A stretch of 64,000 bases of DNA, from contig JAJCZZ010000072.1 of NCBI GenBank assembly GCA_029262115.1, positions 38,018-102,017 of the forward strand, in the 5' to 3' direction. The translations under genes were made by a program, and so were the position numbers. The notes beneath the pieces were generated by a model. It worked only from the letters and a program-made list of their open reading frames with translations. It was not told where the DNA came from and made no database searches. Positions 60,411-64,000 of the stretch are shown here, piece after piece (within the stretch, counting starts at the first letter, position 1; the number at the start of each line of letters is the position of its first letter). Source of the DNA: Gemmatimonadota bacterium (GTDB lineage: Bacteria > Gemmatimonadota > Gemmatimonadetes > Longimicrobiales > Gaopeijiaceae).

Positions 60411-60788
60411 ATGCGGATCGATCACGTGCAGGTTGCGATGCCGGATGGCGGAGAGGGAGAGGCGCGGTCGTTCTATCGTGATGTAGTTGGGATGACTGAG
60501 GTCGAGAAGCCCGAACCCCTTCGGTCCCGCGGTGGATGTTGGTTCGTCCGCGACTCATGTCACGTTCACCTGGGTATCGACCCCGAGTTCCGGCCGGCTC
60601 GGAAGGCTCACCCCGCGTTTCTCAGTGATGAGCTCGAGGCTCTGGCTGAGCGGCTCGGTGGGGCGGGATATCCTGTGAAGTGGTCGTCCGAAGTCCCCGG
60701 TACGGACCGATTCTACACTGAGGACCCGTTCGGGAATCGAATTGAGTTCCTCCGGATGGGGCACGGCTTCAGCGAAGCTGAACCGTGA
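60411..60788 (+). CDS. VOC (glyoxalase/bleomycin-resistance fold) protein
   Basis: 125-aa VOC-superfamily protein: two beta-alpha-beta-beta-beta units. 'IDHVQVAMPDGGEGEARSFYRDVVGM' opens the first unit with the His metal ligand (H5), 'HVHLGI' ends it, and 'FYTEDPFGNRIEFL' in the second has the usual 'DPxGNRIE' with metal Glu. It could be a small-molecule dioxygenase, lyase or binding protein; the substrate is unknown. CGGAGAG precedes ATG 60411. The 128-bp gap upstream shows nothing clear. Confidence 0.85.
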   Translation: MRIDHVQVAMPDGGEGEARSFYRDVVGMTEVEKPEPLRSRGGCWFVRDSCHVHLGIDPEFRPARKAHPAFLSDELEALAERLGGAGYPVKWSSEVPGTDRFYTEDPFGNRIEFLRMGHGFSEAEP

Positions 60789-61029
60789 GCGGATCTAGAA
60801 TCGGCTCGGTCTACCCGTGCGGTGAAGCGACGCTCGGGGGACCCTGCGTTGTAGAGGGGCAACCAACCGGCCCATATTACCCCTATTCGATGAGCACTTA
60901 CCTCTTTTCCGGCGACGGCCGGTCGCCGTGCAATCCCTTGACTTGCCGTTTCTCGACCATCTGACGTTGACGCCTGGGCACGGGTCAACCCCACGGGCCC
61001 TTGGAGAGCACAGAGGCGAACAGGAGCTC

Positions 61030-61250
61030 CACAGCCAGCGGCCGCCCGAAGCGCTGGAGACGATGCGCTTGGCCGAACGGCTCCTTGCCAGCTTGGATAC
61101 CGACCCTGAAATCGAGTCGACCTGGGCCGCAGAGGTCTTCTGCAGCGATTCGCGTACGCGATGGTGTACAAGGCCCTGGACGATGAGATCCTCGTAGTGG
61201 CCCTTGCCCACCAGAAGCAGCGCCCTGGATATTGGCGAGACCGGGCTTGA
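61030..61250 (+). pseudogene. Relic of a type II toxin-antitoxin module (Unstab_antitox / ParE-like)
   Basis: One frame (about 61030-61139) reads 'LAERLLASLDTDPEIESTWAAEV', a typical segment of the addiction-module antitoxin family PF09720. Immediately after it a different frame (about 61143-61250) reads 'QRFAYAMVYKALDDEILVVALAHQKQRPGYWRDRA' then stop, the usual C-terminal end of its RelE/ParE-type toxin partner. The antitoxin C-terminus and the first two thirds of the toxin are missing, so an internal deletion has fused the remnants out of frame. The rest of the 60789-61280 gap shows nothing else. Confidence 0.6.
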
Positions 61251-61280
61251 AGGAGCGAGCGGGGGATTTCAGAGGGTCAG

Positions 61281-62705
61281 ATGAAAGGAATTGGGATGTG
61301 CGCGCAACTCGTCCGGGCTCACCGCTTCCACCGAGCCAGCGGTGTAGTACGCAATCAGGCGCTGGTCACCCTGCTTGTCTTCGCGGCCACCCTGGGGACC
61401 TCCCTGGCGGTGGCGCCGGAGGGTCGGGCACAGGAGGTCCGGGAGCCGCGCAGCCCCACCATGGCCGCGCTCAAGGCCCGGACGGAGGCCGCCCCGACGG
61501 ACTCCCTGGACACCGATCCATTCTGGCGGGTGGTGGCCGCCCGGGCCACGCCCCTGGTGGAGGCCCTCCCCGGCACCGATTCGGTCCTGGTCACCTTCCT
61601 CTGGCGGGGGGACCCCGGGACGCGGAACGCGCTGATCTTCGGCGACCTCACGGGATGGCTACCCCCCGCGAACGAGACGGCGCGCCTCCCGGCCACGGAC
61701 GTCTGGTATCTTTCGGTGGCGTCGCGGCCCGACGTGCGCTTCCGCTACCGGATCGCCGAAAACGACTCCCGTCGGATCTACTGGGAGGACCCGGACTTCC
61801 GCGAGCGGTTGCAGGCGTTCCGCTCCGATCCCCTCAATCCGGACACCGTCCTTCTCGCGCCCGGCCAGCCTGGGTCCTGGTTCGAGGGCCCCGCCTTCCG
61901 ACCCGACCAGTGGACGCCGCCCCGGCAGCCACGGGGCGGCTCCAGGGACACGCTGGTCCTCGGGGACCACCGGGTGGTGCTGTACGAGCCGTCGGGGGTC
62001 GAGCGCGGCGACGTGGGAGTGATCGTCGCCCTGGACGGCGGGGCGTACGACGCCCTGGTCTCCACCCCCGCCACGGCGGAGCGCCTCATGGAGGAGAGGA
62101 CCATCCCTCCCGCGGTGCTCGTCCTCGTATTACATCGCGACCGCAACGTCGAGCTCCCTCCCAACGAGCCCTTCGTCCGCTTCGTCGCCGACACCCTCTT
62201 CCCGGCCCTGGAGGCGCGCTACGAGGTGGCGGCGGACCCCTCCCGGAGTGTGGTGGTGGGCTCCAGCCTCGGCGGTCTCGCGGCCCTCTACCTCGGCGTC
62301 CGGCTGCCCCAACGCTTCGGATCGGTCGTGGGCCAGTCCGGGGCGTATTGGTGGTCGCCACCGGGGGACCAGGACGGTCCCTGGCTATCCCGGCTCCTGG
62401 CGTCTCGGGAGGACCCGGCACTCCGGGTCTACCTGGACGCCGGCACCCTGGAGACCCAGCCGGTCCGGGGAGGGGCCAGCATGCTGCGGGTCACACAGCA
62501 GATCCGGGACCTGCTCTGCGCCCGGGGTGACGACGTGGCCTACCGCACCTTTCCCGCCGGGCACATGTACGAGGGCTGGCGCAGCACCCTGCCCGGGGCG
62601 TTGGCGTGGGCCCTGGCGGATGTGTCGGGCGGCGAGGCGGGGCTGCGCGACTGCGACGACCTGCTGTCCGGAAAGAGCCCGGACCCGAGGCAGGGAGGGT
62701 CCTAG
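61281..62705 (+). CDS. Secreted alpha/beta-hydrolase esterase (enterochelin-esterase-like)
   Basis: 474-aa exported protein. A long signal region ends near residue 50 ('GRAQE'). Residues about 85-190 form an N-terminal Ig-like/E-set domain ('VTFLWRGDPGTRNALIFGDLTGW', 'RFRYRIAENDSRR') as in Fes and related esterases. The C-terminal esterase-D-type domain has 'VIVALDGGAYD' and the nucleophile elbow 'GSSLG' (S329), then 'DAGTLE' and 'FPAGHMYEGW' with the catalytic His. It could act on siderophore esters or other acyl esters. ATG 61281 follows the toxin-antitoxin relic by 30 bp. Confidence 0.85.
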   Translation: MKGIGMCAQLVRAHRFHRASGVVRNQALVTLLVFAATLGTSLAVAPEGRAQEVREPRSPTMAALKARTEAAPTDSLDTDPFWRVVAARATPLVEALPGTDSVLVTFLWRGDPGTRNALIFGDLTGWLPPANETARLPATDVWYLSVASRPDVRFRYRIAENDSRRIYWEDPDFRERLQAFRSDPLNPDTVLLAPGQPGSWFEGPAFRPDQWTPPRQPRGGSRDTLVLGDHRVVLYEPSGVERGDVGVIVALDGGAYDALVSTPATAERLMEERTIPPAVLVLVLHRDRNVELPPNEPFVRFVADTLFPALEARYEVAADPSRSVVVGSSLGGLAALYLGVRLPQRFGSVVGQSGAYWWSPPGDQDGPWLSRLLASREDPALRVYLDAGTLETQPVRGGASMLRVTQQIRDLLCARGDDVAYRTFPAGHMYEGWRSTLPGALAWALADVSGGEAGLRDCDDLLSGKSPDPRQGGS

Positions 62706-62778
62706 GCTGTGCGAGACACAGACGCCGACTAGCTACTGCGTGAAGGCTAGCGTCGCCCACCTCGAGAGGTAGCACGAG

Positions 62779-63933
62779 TTGCCGAATCGACTGATTTTCT
62801 CTGGAAGCCGACTCGCGCGCCGGCACACTGGCGGCTTCGGCGCGAAATGTGCTGCGCCCGTCATGTCTTTGATGATCTTGGCCGGCTGCGACCCGACCTC
62901 TCCGACGTCGAATTACGTTGAGCGCGACAGCGCAGGCATCCGGATCGTCGAGACGGCAATCGATCCGAACGCCGTCCCTCCTCTGGCGATTGAAGAGGAG
63001 CCCCTGCTCCGCGTCGGATGGAACGAGGAAGGGGTTCTGTTCGAGGACGTTGTATCAGGGGCTATCCTCGATGACGGTCGGCTCTTGGTCGCGGATGGCG
63101 GTGGAAAGATTGTCCACATCCTCAGTCCGTCCGGGCACCCCTTGACTGCCTTCGGCGGTGAAGGAGAGGGTCCGGGAGAGTTCTTGCAGATGAACGGGGC
63201 TGTTCGCACCCAAGGGGACACGATCCTCGTTGCGGATGGCGGCTGCGGGAGGCTCTCTCTTTACTCGGGGACAGAGCTCGTTCGGAGCGTGCATTTTGTG
63301 CCGTGGATCGACGGCGCCGCGTATGGGCTCCGAGGGGCGATGCCCGGCGGGTACGCTCTGGCTCTCGAGGCTTTTTACGGACACAGTGCCGAGCCTGGCT
63401 GGCATTCTTATCCGGCCCTTCGATTCGACTTCGCCTCGGGGGTCCTCGACACGTTGGCGCTGGTGCCGATGCACTTTCATCGCCCGCCGGGGAATGCCAA
63501 CCCCATCCGGATGAGCGGCTCCGTCGTCGTCGCAGGCGGAGAGCTTGTTTATGGGTCCGCTGACCGTCCCGAACTCAAGTGGCTGGACGGGACTGGGAAC
63601 GTGCGACAAGTGGCTCGCTGGTCGGAAAGCGAGTCGTCGGCCGGGGATCGAGAGTGGGCCGCGCATGAAGCGGCATACCGTGCCAGGATGCCGGAGAGCA
63701 TGGCGCCCGAAGAAGTGGAACGACGCCTCCAGGCCCAGCGCAAAGATTTTGGCGGACCCGTCCCCCACTTTTCCAGAATGTTCGGTGGATCGAGAAGGGC
63801 GGATCTGGCTCACGCCTTACCATTTTTCGGCTCACCGGGGGATCGATCAGCATCGCCATCGAGCGACCTCGGCCGGAGCCTCCTGCTCTCACTCCGCCGC
63901 GCTCCAACCTCCATAGCCCCACCCACCGCGTAG
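62779..63933 (+). pseudogene. 6-bladed beta-propeller lipoprotein, frameshifted near the 3' end
   Basis: As read, 384 aa. The lipobox 'LAGC' is near residue 37, followed by 'VERDSAGIRIVETAI', 'GGEGEGPGEF' and propeller blades like the 9044-10276 protein. After 'PHFSRMF' (about position 63783) the frame becomes meaningless, while the +1 neighbour frame continues 'VDREGRIWLTPYHFSAHRG', exactly the next expected blade. One extra G in the run at 63784 would explain it. The corrected frame also soon ends in odd sequence (63916), so a second lesion or a real truncation is possible. It may be a sequencing error or a recent pseudogene. Confidence 0.7.
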
Positions 63934-64000
63934 CGGCTCAGTTCAACTGATCGTTTCCACACTCTCTGGATCCTCGACCCCGCTTGCTTCCGCGGCTAGA

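Noticed and set aside
1..64000. CRISPR arrays, tRNA or rRNA genes
   Set aside because: No regularly spaced repeats of suitable length and no cloverleaf or rRNA-like segments were noticed on reading both strands; a covariance-model search would settle tRNA absence.

Overview
The window is high-GC bacterial chromosome with tightly packed genes on both strands. The gene set points to Gemmatimonadota or a close relative, and this is an inference from content: two PadR plus ADOP-type permease modules, several 6-bladed beta-propeller lipoproteins, a TolB-propeller/amidohydrolase fusion, a DUF5117-type zinc metalloprotease, a secreted creatininase/amidase neighbourhood and many lipoprotein signal peptides. 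No rRNA, tRNA or CRISPR array was seen.

Layout. 0-18 kb: a truncated propeller gene ending at a REP-like hairpin, a creatininase, a Tat-exported amidase with a coupled small ORF, a membrane protein coupled to the TolB-amidohydrolase, several lipoproteins (one Bor-like), a DUF454 membrane protein, a zinc metalloprotease, an OmpA lipoprotein, and a Tat-exported MBL-fold hydrolase translationally coupled to a phosphofructokinase with the PPi-type signature. 18-41 kb: a copper/silver-type metal resistance region. It has an OmpR-family response regulator, copC-copD (minus strand), and a long plus-strand series: cusC-cusB-cusA, PII-NG-like protein, SHOCT protein, ABC1 kinase, patatin, archaeal-type (type II) GAPDH, a Met-rich Spy-like protein, then RND permease, LolA-like protein and DUF1302-like outer membrane protein. 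After an APC permease and a PrcB-like lipoprotein come two small metal-region membrane proteins (minus) divergent from a geranylgeranyl-reductase-like flavoprotein. 41-60 kb: ADOP/PadR module 1 (minus), a Vgb-like propeller, a CxxCH protein, a large hybrid histidine kinase, an M28 peptidase, YfcC-like and MFS transporters, a GNAT, a more AT-rich patch with an AAA ATPase, ADOP/PadR module 2 (plus), DksA/TraR and Nudix proteins. 60-64 kb: a VOC protein, the relic of a toxin-antitoxin pair, a secreted esterase and a frameshifted propeller lipoprotein.

Main observation. Six promoters in the 18-40 kb region share one 55-bp architecture: four hexamers (consensus near TTCAYS, the first often NTGAAG) at exactly 11-bp period, then exactly 10 bp, then a -10-like hexamer. 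This is the layout expected for a tandem-binding OmpR-family activator. The six sit before the response regulator itself, copC-copD, cusCBA, the Spy-like gene, the His-rich/DUF5676 pair and the flavoprotein. They imply a single metal-responsive regulon, controlled by a response regulator that has no histidine kinase gene beside it. In four cases the predicted transcription start rules out the longer start codon and agrees with the start chosen independently from signal peptide or ribosome binding site.
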